From Malus domestica (lineage: Eukaryota > Streptophyta > Magnoliopsida > Rosales > Rosaceae): DNA of 64,000 nucleotides. The notes under the pieces were generated by a model, which had not been told where the DNA came from, ran no database searches, and saw only the letters and a program-made list of their open reading frames with translations. This document shows positions 1-10,837 of this stretch, piece by piece; the stretch's first letter is position 1; the number at the start of each line of letters is the position of its first letter. The translations under genes were made by a program, and so were the position numbers. The stretch lies in the NCBI RefSeq assembly GCF_042453785.1, contig NC_091661.1:26155501-26219500 (forward strand), in the 5' to 3' direction.

Positions 1-757
1 CCGCGAGCATCACTCCTAACCCATTAGTCATGTACTGAGGAACGATCCCTTATTTTATAAAAGGGACTTTCTCACATTCATTAGAGAGCATCGCAGCCAG
101 CTGAGCAACTGCCTCGCTGCAATCATCAACCCTAGCCCATCACTTATGTATTGAGGAGCGAGCCCTTATTCTATAAAAGGGACTCCCTCACCTTCAACGC
201 CACAAGCCGAGCCAACCAAGGCAACATAAGCCACAAACCGAGCAATCTTGCAACATGTGATACTTCTAGTTGAACATCATTTTAGATTAGCAACGTTTCA
301 TATCGAGTATCAGTTCTAGACGACATTTAGTTACTTCGGCACACACATGGACTGAATTTCAAGTCTCCAGCCAAAAGACTCTCTTGACTGAAGACTTGGG
401 GGACTACTGTTTGTACCATACTTAGGGCCTCCATATTTAGACCTCGTATAAATACTCGGGGGACTCAAATATAATTATGTAATAAATGAAGGAGCAAAAA
501 TGTAATAAGTGAAGAGCCCTTATTCTATAAAAGGGACTCATCACCCTCACAATAGGGAAAGCTCTGGGATTCAGAGCAAAGCCTCACTCTCCTATTCAGA
601 GGCTCTCTCTCCCTCACAAACAGAGAAATACAATATCAGTGTGGACGCAGCCCCAACATTGGGGTGAACCACGATACATCTTGTGTTCTTTACTTTCTTG
701 CAGATTCACGGTCGGATTTACGTTGTTCCAAGACCCCTCCGGTTTTGTGCATCAACA
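1..757 (+). mobile_element. 3' end of a non-autonomous LTR retrotransposon (LTR 408-757)
   Basis: A 350-bp LTR runs from TGTTTGTACC at 408 to GCATCAACA at 757. A purine-rich tract just before it (about 394-407, CTTGGGGGACTAC) is the polypurine tract, so this is the 3' LTR of a plus-strand element whose 5' part lies outside the window. The internal part (1-407) has two copies of a unit containing CTATAAAAGGGACT and no coding potential. The same LTR, polypurine tract and internal repeats occur in reverse orientation in the complete element at 37098-41368, so both belong to one family. Confidence 0.85.
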
Positions 758-1326
758 AAGAGTAATTGGGTGATTAATTTATAACATATATCTTATGTTC
801 TTGGTAAATGAGTTACGTCATAGATTTTGTGAGTAACTCATAATTCGAAAATCAAGTATTAAGTTTTGTTAAGAAGTTGAGTTAATAGAAGAAATTTGGA
901 GATTTAGTGAAAAATCTAAGCATATGCTTTGGCAATTAAAATATGATTATGGTTTATAAGGAAGTAAAGAAATTAAATAAAGCATCATGATTGAGAATTT
1001 AGCTAAGTAAAGCGAAGTTTAGTTTGGGCCATAAAATTAAACGAGGTTAAATAGTTGAAAATTTCAATTGAGTTGAGAATTATTCTTAGACTGGAGAAAA
1101 AAATTAATCTAAGAGAGGTAAAGGGTAAGGAATCCAACATAAAATTGTTATGTTTTGATAAGAGAATTAAGGTTATAGAACTTGTGGAATTAAGGAACTT
1201 TATTATATGGCAGTGAATATTGGCGGCTAAATAAACAAGAGTTTTATTTTGGGCCTATCAACAAACTTATTTCCCGAAAATAAATATTTCGGGGCTGTGG
1301 TGTTACAGATATAATCGACAAGAATT
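758..1326. other. AT-rich intergenic DNA, possible old LTR remnant
   Basis: No open reading frame of note. The stretch ending near 1308 (CGGGGCTGTGGTGTTACA) resembles the end of a plant Ty3/gypsy LTR, but I found no matching start or target-site duplication. Confidence 0.4.
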
Positions 1327-1662
1327 GACGTCAGCTAGTCGTTATTTTTGAATTTTTTTTTACTGTTTTATTTATTTATTTATTTTTATACATTTCTTTT
1401 CCTATAACTTCTATTTTTTTCTATAACTTCCTATAACTTCTATTTTACAAAATTTGTTTTATATTTTTTTCCTATAACTTCCATTTTACAAAATTTGTTT
1501 CATATTTTTTTTAATTCTATTTTTTTTCCTATAACTTCTATTTTACAAAATTTGTTTCATATATTTTTTAAATTCTATTTTTTCCTATAACTTCCTAAGC
1601 CATTATACAACATTAAATTAAATTAAGTAACATTAAACAATATGAAACAACATTAAATAACA

Positions 1663-3110
1663 TTAACCAACATAAAAATTAACCAACAAAAAACTTAAAA
1701 GCCTACTCCATGCTATTTTTTGCCCAAAGATATGCAACAAGATCCTGTTGTAGGTATGGTACTTGTTTGTGGCACGGGAACATATCATTCTATAGCGTTT
1801 CATGTACTTATTTATAGAGATACTACCAGTTCTTGGAATGAAAAGCAAATTATGTCCATCATATATTTTTGCACAAGCCCTTCTTGACCTATTTGGATCT
1901 TCTTGGTTATCATCGGACTCTCCATCAATATTCCCATCTCGCTCATCCTCCACTATCATATTATGTAATATGATGCAAGACATCATGATGGAGTCCAAAT
2001 TTTCTCGACTCCACCCTCTTGCCAGTTCTCTGATGATCTTCTACCGTGCTTGTAGAATACTAGAAGCTTTCTCAACATCTTGCCGGTATGCCTCTTGGTG
2101 TAAGGTAAACAAATTTTTCGCGTCATTCCTAGGGTTTGGAATTGCTTGGACAAGTGTCACCCACTTTGGGTAGATACCATCTGCCAAGTAATACCCCATA
2201 TTGTATTGACGACCGTTGATGTAATAGTCAAGTTGAGGTGCTTTACCTTTCGTCAGGTGATTGAAGAGGGGTGAACGCCCAAGAACTGTAATGTCATTTT
2301 GGGATACAGGGACCTCAAAGAAAGCATGCCAGATCCATGTGTCATATGAGGCAACAGCCTCTAGCACAACAGTTGGTTTTCTCGACTTTCCGTATAAGCC
2401 TCATTTCCATCCAGTGGGACAGTTCTTCCAATCCTAATGCATGCAGTCTAATGACCTTATCATGCCCGGAAACCCACGGTATTCAGCTTTGCGAATAAGC
2501 CGATTCAAATCTTCTTAATTTGGCTCGTTGAGGTACTCATCTTTGTAAACCTGAACAATTGTGTCACAGAATTGTTCAAGAGTATCAAGGCATGTAGACT
2601 CACACATACCATGGGTTTCATCCATCGAATCAACTAGGGAGCCATAGGCCATCATTCATAGTGCAATAGTAACCTTTTGATGAGGTGAAAAACCATGGCG
2701 GCCTGCTCTGTCCCGTTTCTGTTGAAAGTATGGATTGACCTGTTGGACATCATGAAGTAAACGCTCGAAGACATAACGTCTCATCCGGAAGTGACGTCTG
2801 AAATCCTATTCAGTGTATACCGAGTTGGGGTAAGTAGTTGTTCATCAGATTGGCATGCGTCATTGCTCTGTTTCGTGGTTTGTAAGAGCAACCAGCAACA
2901 GAGCCACCCCAATGAGGTTGTTCCTTAGTTGGCTGACACACTATGGCCGCAGCCATGGCTACTGCTCTGTTTTGTTTGTTACGCCTTACTTGAACTTCTT
3001 CATCAGACTCCTTATATTCTCGTCTCATTTGTGCCCATTTTTCTTCCAATTTGGAATTGGATGAGGACCCCCAGTTGGAATCCGAATAGGATCCAAAGTT
3101 GGAATTCATT
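1663..3110 (-). pseudogene. PIF/Harbinger transposase pseudogene
   Basis: Read on the minus strand, the segments match plant Harbinger (HARBI1-like, DDE_Tnp_4) transposases in order. First comes an N-terminal Asn/Ser-rich region with a charged stretch (about 2810-3110). Next come MRRYVFERLLHDVQQVNPYF (about 2730-2790), a nuclease core with YDTWIWHAFFEVP and YYLADGIYPKW (2041-2367), and the C-terminal SCIILHNMIVEDERD (about 1935-1990). In-frame stops interrupt it at several points between 2367 and 2700 (for example where the family has Trp after CMH), and another follows ILQAR near 2041. It cannot make an active transposase. Several stops look like TGG or CGA changed to TAG or TGA, as expected from decay of methylated DNA. 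Confidence 0.85.
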
Positions 3111-3217
3111 GCAAACTTGAATTGAAAGAGATTGAATTGAAAAAGATTGAATTGAACTAGATTGAATTCAAAGTTGTGTGAATTATAGCCCAATATCCAC
3201 CATATTTCTAGCAAAAA

Positions 3218-3269
3218 AAATTCAAATCCAACGGCTAGCTGACGTCACTTAGCCGTTGGATTTGAATTT
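3218..3269. repeat. Perfect 20-bp hairpin at the edge of the Harbinger element
   Basis: The left arm at 3218-3237 and right arm at 3250-3269 are exact reverse complements around a 12-base spacer that contains TGACGTCA, itself palindromic. The hairpin lies just inside the right end of the Harbinger remnant and part of it recurs near the left end. Confidence 0.8.
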
Positions 3270-3366
3270 AAGTTGTAGTTTTTAAATAATAAATTATTTT
3301 TGGTCCTATGGCCCTTTCGTCCTCGGTTGGAGACGGTTTTTTGTGACAGGGTTAAAACGAGCCTAA

Positions 3367-4045
3367 GGTCATCTCCAACCAAAGGTGGGCCAAAATGCTT
3401 GTTTTAGTCCTCCGGCCTTCCAAGAAATTAATAATTTAATAAACAGTGCAGGACTATATTTCTTATTATCTCCAACCGAGGGGCTAAAGGGCCATAGGCC
3501 AAACATAGCCCTGTGAAAAAAAAATCATCTCCAACCGAGGGTCAAAGGGCCATACATAATTTATTATTTTAATTGAATTACTATGGTTACTTAAATTAAA
3601 TTACCTCAATAATTTTATGTTATGGATTGTCAATAATTTTCATGTTGTTAAATGTTTTTAAAAATGTTGTTTAAGTTTTATGTTGTTAATTTTTTTTATG
3701 TTGTTTAATGTTATTGAATGTTGTTTAATATTATTTAATGTTGTTTCATGGTACTTAATGTTATTTAATGTTGTTTAATATTGTTTCATGTTACTTAATG
3801 TTATTTAATGTTGTTTAATGACTTAAGAAGTTATAAGGAAAAAAAAATTTGTAAAAAAAATAAAAAAAAATAAAATATGACTTTAGCATGTGGCCCCGCT
3901 GGCTGAGTTAGGCCAGCCGGTTGGCCCTTTGATCATTTTTTGTCCAGTGGGACTTACGAGCCATTTGGCCTGGCCCTTGGTTGGAGACAATTTTCGGGCT
4001 ATTTTCGATCTTTGACCCTCTGAACTCTTCAGTTGGAGATGGTCC
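3367..4045. mobile_element. MITE with GGTCATCTCCAACC-type termini
   Basis: It begins GGTCATCTCCAACCAAAGG and ends with the inverted form TTGGAGATGGTCC. Internal copies of ATCTCCAACCGAGGG followed by AAAGGGCCAT occur near 3470 and 3525. The middle (about 3650-3830) is a decayed tandem array of ATGTTGTTTA/ATTTA units. No coding potential. The termini resemble those of the adjacent Harbinger remnant, which suggests a Harbinger-derived MITE, but no target duplication is clear. Confidence 0.6.
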
Positions 4046-4475
4046 AAACTTCTAATTTCTCCGATGGTAAGAAACAAAAAGTATCGGGTCAGCTGTAACA
4101 TTGGTAGGTGGCTGGGTGTACAGTGGGTACAAGAAGTCATGCATGGCTTGGCTGTGCTTGATATGTTAATGACCATCGAATCGTGACCTACCACCAACCT
4201 ACTAATTTCTTCCTGAAAGATGCTCTGTGAGCTCCGTGCACTCTCTCAGACTGAAAGAGATGGGAGGGAGAGAGAGAGAGAGGAATACGAACACCTTCAA
4301 TTTAACTTTTATTTAACTTATTAGGTAAAATGTACGAGTATGGAGACCTAGCTAGTAGAGAAGAATTCTCAAAGCTACAATAACAGTTTTACAATTGAAG
4401 ACGATTAGATTCTTATTTGAATGAGCGGTTCAAATTTGTAGTACCGCTACATATACCCGAATCATTTCCAGTCAT
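4046..4475. other. Intergenic DNA with a GA microsatellite
   Basis: No gene is seen. A (GA)n run lies at about 4267-4282. Confidence 0.6.
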
Positions 4476-4483
4476 TTAATGGT

Positions 4484-5217
4484 CAAGGACGGAGTTAGGA
4501 TTTTTTTCTTGGGTCGGCTAGTTGAAGATAGTACCATAAAATCATGTGTTTATTTTTTTGCTTATATAAAATATATAATAATCAATATAAAAGAATAACA
4601 ATATAATATAAACTATTCTCAAAATCATAACCCTAACCGATAAATTCAAGGACCATATAAATAATTAACCTACTAATTAAATTAAGAATAAGTAAATAAA
4701 GAGATTAAGAACGTACCAAATGTTACATTCATTGAAAAATTGCAACGGAAAGTCAGGAATTGCGGAGATAGGGATTTAATTGTGCATTTAAAGAACTTAT
4801 TAATCTTTTATTGGGTAAGAAGCAAAGAGGCTAAATTACATAGGGTAAATCATCTTTTTCTTTAAAGAATAGAATAAAGGGGGACTGGAGATAGAACTAT
4901 GTTATAATTTTTGCATAAAACTATTATTTACTACGTCTTCTCTACTAAATATACATTAAATAATAATATGTATTGAAATTGAGTAGGCTATAAGCATGAG
5001 TTTACAAAAGAATAGATCTGTTCACAAACCCATTTTTACTTCCAACACAGCCTTATTAATATTTTGTCAGTAATCATTTTCAATTCATTCGATCTGAACA
5101 ACCAACAATTAAGAGAGGTGTGTAAGAAATAAAAATGAGTGCATGGATAACACTACCCTTACAAAAAACCTCCCTGAGCTACAACCTACCTTAGCCTTGT
5201 GGGTGGCTACGCCATTG
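4484..5217. mobile_element. Non-autonomous hAT element (8-bp TSD TTAATGGT)
   Basis: An exact 8-bp direct repeat TTAATGGT (4476-4483 and 5218-5225) flanks a 734-bp AT-rich segment. The left end CAAGGACGGAGTTAGG and the reverse complement of the right end, CAATGGCGTAGCCACC, form an imperfect terminal inverted repeat of the hAT type. No transposase reading frame remains. The 8-bp duplication and CA-start terminus are hallmarks of hAT elements. Confidence 0.8.
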
Positions 5218-5225
5218 TTAATGGT

Positions 5226-6780
5226 TAATTACTCTTGCATTATTGAACGGGCTGAGTTTCATGCTTTTATTCTCTTCTAAGACAGTGAGACATACTAGCT
5301 AGGAGGCTCAAGAATAACACAAAAAAGTGAAAAGGTTAAGTCAGAAAAATAGACCAAACTTTGTCCCTACGGGAAACAAAAAGATGATGCATATATATCT
5401 GATATCCTCATATCCTTCTGCAGAAAAAGGGAAAAGTTTTAGACCGAGATAAGAACTCCAACGCAAGAGATCAAATTCTCTACTTTTTCTTTAGCTTCAA
5501 AGGATCTGCATGCTTTTCACGCGCATGCATGCAGCAATGTCGTCTCCAAGAATTTCCTAGGCATGCTTTATCCACCTGGTTTGTGATTTACCCTTCACTT
5601 CCTTTCAAAAGAAAAGCCAGACCAAGACAATCTCGCTGCTTAAAGGCGATTTTATTAGCTAGCTAGCTTATCCTAAGATTCTTTTTTAAGGGTTTCGTCG
5701 TGATACGGAATGTTTGTTCTGTTTTAATATTAACTTGCGATTAAGGGCAGGCTATCATCTTCCGCAGTACCCTAAGAACTACGACTGGAAAATTGGAAAT
5801 ATCTGTTGGGTCGGCATCCTCATAGATTAGTCGGCATTGGCGGCAAAATCTTTGTCTGTAGGCGGTGGGATACGGTACTCTTTTGAAGTCAGTGCTTTGG
5901 TGGACTTCTGTTTTGGCACGGAAAATTGTTCAAACAGTTTAATATTGAAAATCTTAGATATCTGTCACCACTGAAAAAGTTCAATCACGACATTTTTTCT
6001 GGATTTCGTATGACAATATTGATCTGAGTGGTTTTAGATCGCACACATTAATTGTATGTTTGATACCGACGAGCATTTTTGTTTTGGGAATTTGACAAAG
6101 TCAGATTGTCCAAGTGCGCCATTTCAAACCATTGAATGCGAGTTTCAGAATCTCTGGTACAAAAAAAAATCAACTATTTATCATCAACAGTAGTTCACAT
6201 GAACTAATTTCATGACATTGAAAAATCGTGAATGTTGTGGTGATCAACGATGAAAAAAATGCAAATCACAAATAAAATTACTAATTCAATGTGTGTTCAA
6301 TGTAGACATAGATGTAGCCACATTAACTAGAGCATATATGCCCCTTTATGCACCCGAGTTTCAATCACATAAACTCAAGCAATACTATTTGCTTAATATT
6401 AATATGCACATTAAGCTGAATTAATTAAGATCATTCATAACTTATTCAGGCAAAACCACTTTGTTTAGAGCAAATGTGCTTCGTATACACCGGACTTTGA
6501 ATTCTCTCATCGAAGTTTAGATTAGTTAAAAGTACAATATCGTGTTCATCAAAGAAAAAACATTCAATATGTATTTTGGTACAAAATATGTATTACTTGG
6601 GCCATAAAGACTCCTTTTATTCAATCCAATGTGCAATATCAAGCTTACAACCCAATCCAGAAAAAACCAACCCAACCTAAAGTCCAGTCCAATAGAATTC
6701 AGCCCAAGCCCATTTCAAAATGAACACCTACCCATTTCTCAACTGGGGTTTTTGAACTTGTGATCTTCTTCATTAACCAG
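5226..6780. other. Intergenic region upstream of the PPR gene
   Basis: AT-rich, with only short chance reading frames. I see no gene, RNA or clear transposon. Confidence 0.55.
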
Positions 6781-6783
6781 CTT

Positions 6784-6792
6784 AAACCCTAA
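6784..6792 (+). promoter_or_regulatory. Telo-box AAACCCTAA just upstream of the PPR start
   Basis: AAACCCTAA lies 20 bp before the ATG. Telo-boxes are common near the transcription starts of plant housekeeping and organelle-biogenesis genes. The motif is seen; the role is inferred. Confidence 0.5.
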
Positions 6793-6811
6793 CCCCTCCA
6801 AACCGGCCACC

Positions 6812-7810
6812 ATGTCGCTCCTCCGTCGAATCCCCCATAAACCCCAAAATTCCCGATCTGTCCTCACCTACGCCACCCGTTTCTTCTCGACCCAAAACCC
6901 TACCCTCACCCCTTTCCCTGACGTCCCCACCACCGCCTACTACGACAACCTGGTCATCGCCGCTGGCCACTCCAGAGACTTCGACAACCTCCACTACCTC
7001 CTCAACAAGCGCGTCAAGGACCACTGCTTCAACACCACCAACACCTTCAGGTTCCTCACCAACACGGACTCCTCCCTCTCCGTACTCGACGACCTCACCA
7101 AAACCCTAGCGCGTCTCGACCGGGGGTTCACCCGCAAGAGCGCGTACGACTCGCTCATCGCGCGTCTCTGTAAGATCGAGAGGGTCGATGAGGCGCTGCG
7201 CGTGGTGGATTTTATGGCGCGTGGCGACTACGGCCTCAACGCCTGCACCTTTCACCCGATCCTCAACGTGGTTACCCGGAAGAAGAGAATGGACGACGCG
7301 TGGGGCGTGGTGGATCTGATGAGGAGAGTCGGAGCCCCGCCGGATGTCCCGGCGTTTAATTATCTGCTGATGGCGTACTGTTTCTCCGGAGATTTGGAAG
7401 CGACAGCCGGAGTGCTGACGAGAATGGAAGCAGAGGGGATGAGGGCGGACACGCGCACGTACGACGCGCTGGTTCTTGGCGCGTGTAAGGCAGGGAAGGT
7501 GGAGGGGGCTCTGGTGCTGATAAGGAGGATGGTGGACGATGAGGTGCCGGCGCTGCTGTCGACACACGTGTACGTCATTGATTCGCTGCTGGGAAAGGGG
7601 TTTTACTCGCAGGCGGTAAAGTTTGTGAGGAGTTTTAGCGGGAGGGACACGTGGCTGGACACGGAGAGTTTTGGGAGCTTGGCCAAGAAGCTGATTAAGT
7701 TGAGGAGGCTTAAGGAGGCTAAACTGGTTTTTGAGGAAATGAATGCGAGGGGTTTAGTGATTGGTGATAAATTGAAGGATTCTTATGAGAAGATTAAGAA
7801 TTATGATTAA
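6812..7810 (+). CDS. Pentatricopeptide repeat protein, probably mitochondrial
   Basis: An intronless 332-residue protein. The first 30 or so residues are rich in Arg, Ser and Thr with almost no acidic residues (MSLLRRIPHKPQNSR start, then RFFSTQN), as in mitochondrial presequences. About six degenerate PPR units follow from residue 105 to 325. The clearest are the YDSLIARLCKIERVDEAL, FNYLLMAYCFSGDLEATAG, YDALVLGACKAGKVEGA and FGSLAKKLIKLRRLKEAK helices. P-class PPR proteins bind organellar RNA and affect its stability, splicing or translation. Short length and no DYW or E domain argue against an editing factor. It resembles At3g56030 and At2g40240 from memory. The coding region is GC-rich, unlike its surroundings, which is usual for intronless PPR genes. 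The specific RNA target cannot be told. Confidence 0.9.
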   Translation: MSLLRRIPHKPQNSRSVLTYATRFFSTQNPTLTPFPDVPTTAYYDNLVIAAGHSRDFDNLHYLLNKRVKDHCFNTTNTFRFLTNTDSSLSVLDDLTKTLARLDRGFTRKSAYDSLIARLCKIERVDEALRVVDFMARGDYGLNACTFHPILNVVTRKKRMDDAWGVVDLMRRVGAPPDVPAFNYLLMAYCFSGDLEATAGVLTRMEAEGMRADTRTYDALVLGACKAGKVEGALVLIRRMVDDEVPALLSTHVYVIDSLLGKGFYSQAVKFVRSFSGRDTWLDTESFGSLAKKLIKLRRLKEAKLVFEEMNARGLVIGDKLKDSYEKIKNYD

Positions 7811-8113
7811 AATTTGATTGGGTTATCCATACCATTTTGGGTCCACCACTTATTGAGTAGTTATCCCTTTGATTCTTTGGTTGTATATAAATTACTTGAA
7901 ATATTGAAAGGTAGTTTGAAGTGCTTAAATAATAAACCAGATTACGTATCTTGTTTTAACGTGTTTGTGTCGTATTATTTTCTTGTCGTGTGAGATTATA
8001 AATAACTCAATGGCTCATCCGCTTATCGTTTCCAGATATAAAAAACTCAAACTCATTCGCAAAATCTTAACTGTATTCTACCGATATCTCTAAGTATTTT
8101 GTCAATTGAAAAA

Positions 8114-8568
8114 GAGTAAATTGTAGCAATGGTCCATTAACTTTAATCAAATTGAAAAATAGTATTTTGTCTATTATCATTAGTCCATCAACTCATCAAA
8201 ATGTGTAGCTACGATCATTTTCGTCAACTTCGTCAGAATTTTATCAAAATAAGTTATTTTGGAAGGACCATTGCTACAATTAGGATCTCTCAACTCATCA
8301 AAACGTGTAGCTATGGTCATTTTCATCAACTTCATCATAATTTTGTCAAAATAATTATGTTAGAATGATCATTGCTACAATTGGGTCAAATGTAAGGGAC
8401 CATTGCTCAAATTGGGTTAAAGTTGGGGACCAATGGTAATGAATTTTTTGTTGAAGGATCATAGCTGCACATTTTGATGAGTTAAGAGACCAATGGTAAT
8501 GAATTTTTAGTTGAGGGACCATTACTCAAACTGAGTTAAAGTTAAAAAATCATTATTACAATTTACTC
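8114..8568. mobile_element. MULE-type MITE (9-bp TSD ATTGAAAAA)
   Basis: The 455-bp element starts GAGTAAATTGTAGCAATGG and ends with an inverted copy. The terminal inverted repeats are imperfect and extend more than 100 bp, with internal repeats of the GGACCATTGCTACAATT type. It is flanked by the exact 9-bp duplication ATTGAAAAA (8105-8113 and 8569-8577). Long inverted repeats with a 9-bp duplication point to the Mutator-like superfamily. It has no coding capacity and lies between the PPR and trihelix genes. Confidence 0.85.
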
Positions 8569-8999
8569 ATTGAAAAATATATAGCATTAACAATAAATAT
8601 AACATTAATAAAAAACACTAATTAGACATGTTATCGTTAATTTTCGTGCTTTGTTCATATCGTGTTATCATGTGTATTTGTTTTTTTTATTTTTTCCAAA
8701 TCGTGTATTATTTTGGAAGGGTAAATGTGGTAAGTGCATTTGTAAATAGGTTTTGTTTGCCAAATTTCTCATCATTATTCTTAATTAATTTTCACAAGCA
8801 CTTAAAGAGGTTTTAGTAGTCCGGCCAACGCCAATAGGGCAGCTGACGTCAGTGCCGGCGGATTGCACGCCCAGATTCCCATGTGCTTCTCACTCCGATC
8901 TTTTCCTTCATCTGTCGATCATTAGTCATTACCCTCACCGACAACTCCCACTCCCAATCTCTCTCTCGACCACCTCGGCACCCAAACCCGTATCTGTCC

Positions 9000-9743
9000 A
9001 TGGACCGCCCGACCCGTACCCACGCCCCGGCAGGCCGCGACGATTGTTGGAGTGAGGACGCCACGTTGGCACTAACAACGGCCTGGGGCGACCGCTACCT
9101 CCATTTAAACCGCGGCATCCTCCGTCAGAAAGACTGGAAGGAGGTGGCCGACGCCGTTAACTCCCATCAGAACGGCGGCGCCAAGCCGTTCAAGACGGAC
9201 GTCCAGTGCAAGAACCGCATCGACACGTTGAAGAAAAAGTACAAGCTGGAAAAGTCGAAGCCCGGCCCGTCCACGTGGCCCTTCTACCGCCGCCTCCACT
9301 CCATAATCTGCTCAACCCCCTCAAACACCGCCGGTGCGACCAAACCAAACCCCCCAATCCTCGCTCTCACTGCCAAATCCCCCGACCCGAATACGAATCC
9401 CCTCGGAGGGTCCACCGACAGCTCAATTCGCCGCGACGACGGCGGTGATGAGGCGGCGGTGTTTTCGGGTGGGGCGGCGTGCAGGGAATTGGCTAGGGCA
9501 ATTTCGAAGTTTGGGGAAATGTACGAGAGGATTGAGAATTCGAAGCGGAAGCAGATGATGGAGCTGGAGAAACAGAGGATGGAGTTCGAGAAGGAGCTCG
9601 CGTTGCAGAGGTTGAATATGTTCATGGATGTTCAGGTGGAGCTGGGGAAGAAGATGAAGCGCCCCAAGTACTCGCATTCTTCAGGTGCCGCCATTGTTCA
9701 GAACTTCAACTTCAATTTGAATTTGTTTATGGGTTTTATTTGA
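9000..9743 (+). CDS. Trihelix (SIP1/ASIL-type) transcription factor
   Basis: A 247-residue intronless protein. An ATG at 8883 would add 39 residues with no family likeness, so the start at 9000 (MDRPTRTH) is preferred. Residues 15-100 form a trihelix/SANT-like DNA-binding domain with WSEDATLALTTAWGDRYLHL, the spaced Trp of KDWKEVADAVN, then QCKNRIDTLKKKYKLEK and WPFYRRLHSI. A Pro/Ser-rich linker follows. Residues about 160-220 form a basic-acidic coiled coil (FGEMYERIENSKRKQMMELE), the usual dimerisation end of the SIP1 subfamily. Length and layout match Arabidopsis VFP3/VFP5 (At3g11100/At5g05550) from memory; they are also close to ASIL-type repressors. It is probably nuclear. It converges tail-to-tail with the LBD gene about 485 bp away. 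Confidence 0.88.
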   Translation: MDRPTRTHAPAGRDDCWSEDATLALTTAWGDRYLHLNRGILRQKDWKEVADAVNSHQNGGAKPFKTDVQCKNRIDTLKKKYKLEKSKPGPSTWPFYRRLHSIICSTPSNTAGATKPNPPILALTAKSPDPNTNPLGGSTDSSIRRDDGGDEAAVFSGGAACRELARAISKFGEMYERIENSKRKQMMELEKQRMEFEKELALQRLNMFMDVQVELGKKMKRPKYSHSSGAAIVQNFNFNLNLFMGFI

Positions 9744-10201
9744 TCATTAAGAGTTATTGCAATGTGATCGATTTCAGGGTCGGTTGATTATTAATTTTTT
9801 TTTTTTGGACACATGATGGTGTTAGTCGGTTAAATTGTTAGTTGTTAGAGAGAGGTAAATTGGCGAAGATCAAATTTGCACTAGGGTGGATAACCATTTC
9901 GTTTTTCTGTTTCTTCTATTTGTGTTCTTATGACATTTTGTGTTTCAATAGGGAAGAAATCATAGAAGTTTTAAATGCACGACGCATGAGAAGGATTTGC
10001 ATGTAACTGAGACGTCAAGGCGACGGTGTCTCATTCTAATTACATTATTGTAACTGAATAGTTGTTTTGCTTCGTAATTATTGTACATTATGTTTCCGAT
10101 ATCTGTAGTGTAATATTGTGTGTCAATAATCACATAATTCCTACTTCCCAATTGTTCATTTTTATGAGAAATTAAGTCCACACATTTCAAATTACCAACA
10201 A

Positions 10202-10221
10202 AGAGAGAGAGAGAGAGAGAG
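10202..10221. repeat. (AG)n microsatellite
   Basis: About ten AG units just beyond the stop of the LBD gene. Confidence 0.9.
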
Positions 10222-10228
10222 CACGAAT

Positions 10229-10759
10229 TCAGAGTATATATGACGAATAGCTAAAATCACTAGTTTGTCCATGCTGGCTGATCAATTCAGATGCGTTCTG
10301 GCTGAAATTGTTACCGTTTAATCCACTCCAAGCCGGAAATCCAGAGAAAGTACCCTCATCTAACATGGGACAACAAGAACATGACGACGACGATGAGGGC
10401 GAATTCTTCGGAGCATAGCAAACGAGACGAGCTCGAGCAATGGCCAGATCATGCTGTAACTGAATCATCTTCCTTTCCAACATAGATATGGCGCCAATGC
10501 AGCCGTAAACAGGGTCTCTCAGCCTTGCTTCGGCCTCATAAGCCAGCGAATTCACCGTGTCCGCGCGCTGATCCTCGGGGACTTCGGTTAGGATCTTGCT
10601 CACATTGCTTGCTCCGAACACTTTGTGAACTTGGGCGAATTTTTTGGGCTCGTCGGAGCGGAAATAGGGTGCGAAAATGCAGGTGGGAGTGCATCTTCTC
10701 TTGAGTGACTTGCAAGCTGCGCAAGATGAGCTTGAACGGGGTTCATGACTTCCCTTCAT
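10229..10759 (-). CDS. LOB-domain (LBD) transcription factor, class I, LBD21-like
   Basis: A 176-residue protein in one exon. The LOB domain covers about residues 12-112. It has the zinc-binding CX2CX6CX3C block at Cys13, 16, 23 and 27 (CAACKSLKRRCTPTC). The GAS block follows with FAPYF and VHKVFGASNVSKIL, then the DPVYGCIGAI segment and a leucine-zipper-like coiled coil (LERKMIQLQHDLAIARARL), which marks class I. The C-terminal 60 residues are Ser-rich and variable. LBD proteins bind DNA and act in organ boundaries, lateral roots and regeneration. The MKGS start and overall sequence look most like LBD21 (At3g11090) from memory. The gene looks intact. Confidence 0.92.
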   Translation of the reverse strand: MKGSHEPRSSSSCAACKSLKRRCTPTCIFAPYFRSDEPKKFAQVHKVFGASNVSKILTEVPEDQRADTVNSLAYEAEARLRDPVYGCIGAISMLERKMIQLQHDLAIARARLVCYAPKNSPSSSSSCSCCPMLDEGTFSGFPAWSGLNGNNFSQNASELISQHGQTSDFSYSSYIL

Positions 10760-10819
10760 GGCTAATTAGAAAATAAAATTTAATTTCTCTAATGAGTAAT
10801 TTCCTTTCCATCACATGCA

Positions 10820-10829
10820 TATATATATA
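10820..10829 (-). promoter_or_regulatory. Probable TATA box of the LBD gene
   Basis: TATATATA on the minus strand about 60 bp before the ATG. The AT-rich repeat nature makes it a probable, not certain, TATA box. Confidence 0.45.
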
Positions 10830-10837
10830 GCCTTGTG

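Larger units (their letters stand above)
1327..3360 (-). mobile_element. Degenerate PIF/Harbinger DNA transposon
   Basis: The body encodes a broken Harbinger-type transposase on the minus strand. Related sequences in opposite orientation sit near both ends: GACGTCAGCTAG at about 1328 and its reverse complement at about 3235. A CCGAGG/GGTTGGAGACGG motif near 3331-3345 matches the termini of the neighbouring MITE. I could not fix exact terminal repeats or a 3-bp target duplication, so the borders are approximate. Confidence 0.6.

Noticed and set aside
7106-7567. 153-codon minus-strand frame
   Set aside because: Antisense to the PPR gene; its His/Arg-rich composition is typical of a shadow in GC-rich coding DNA.
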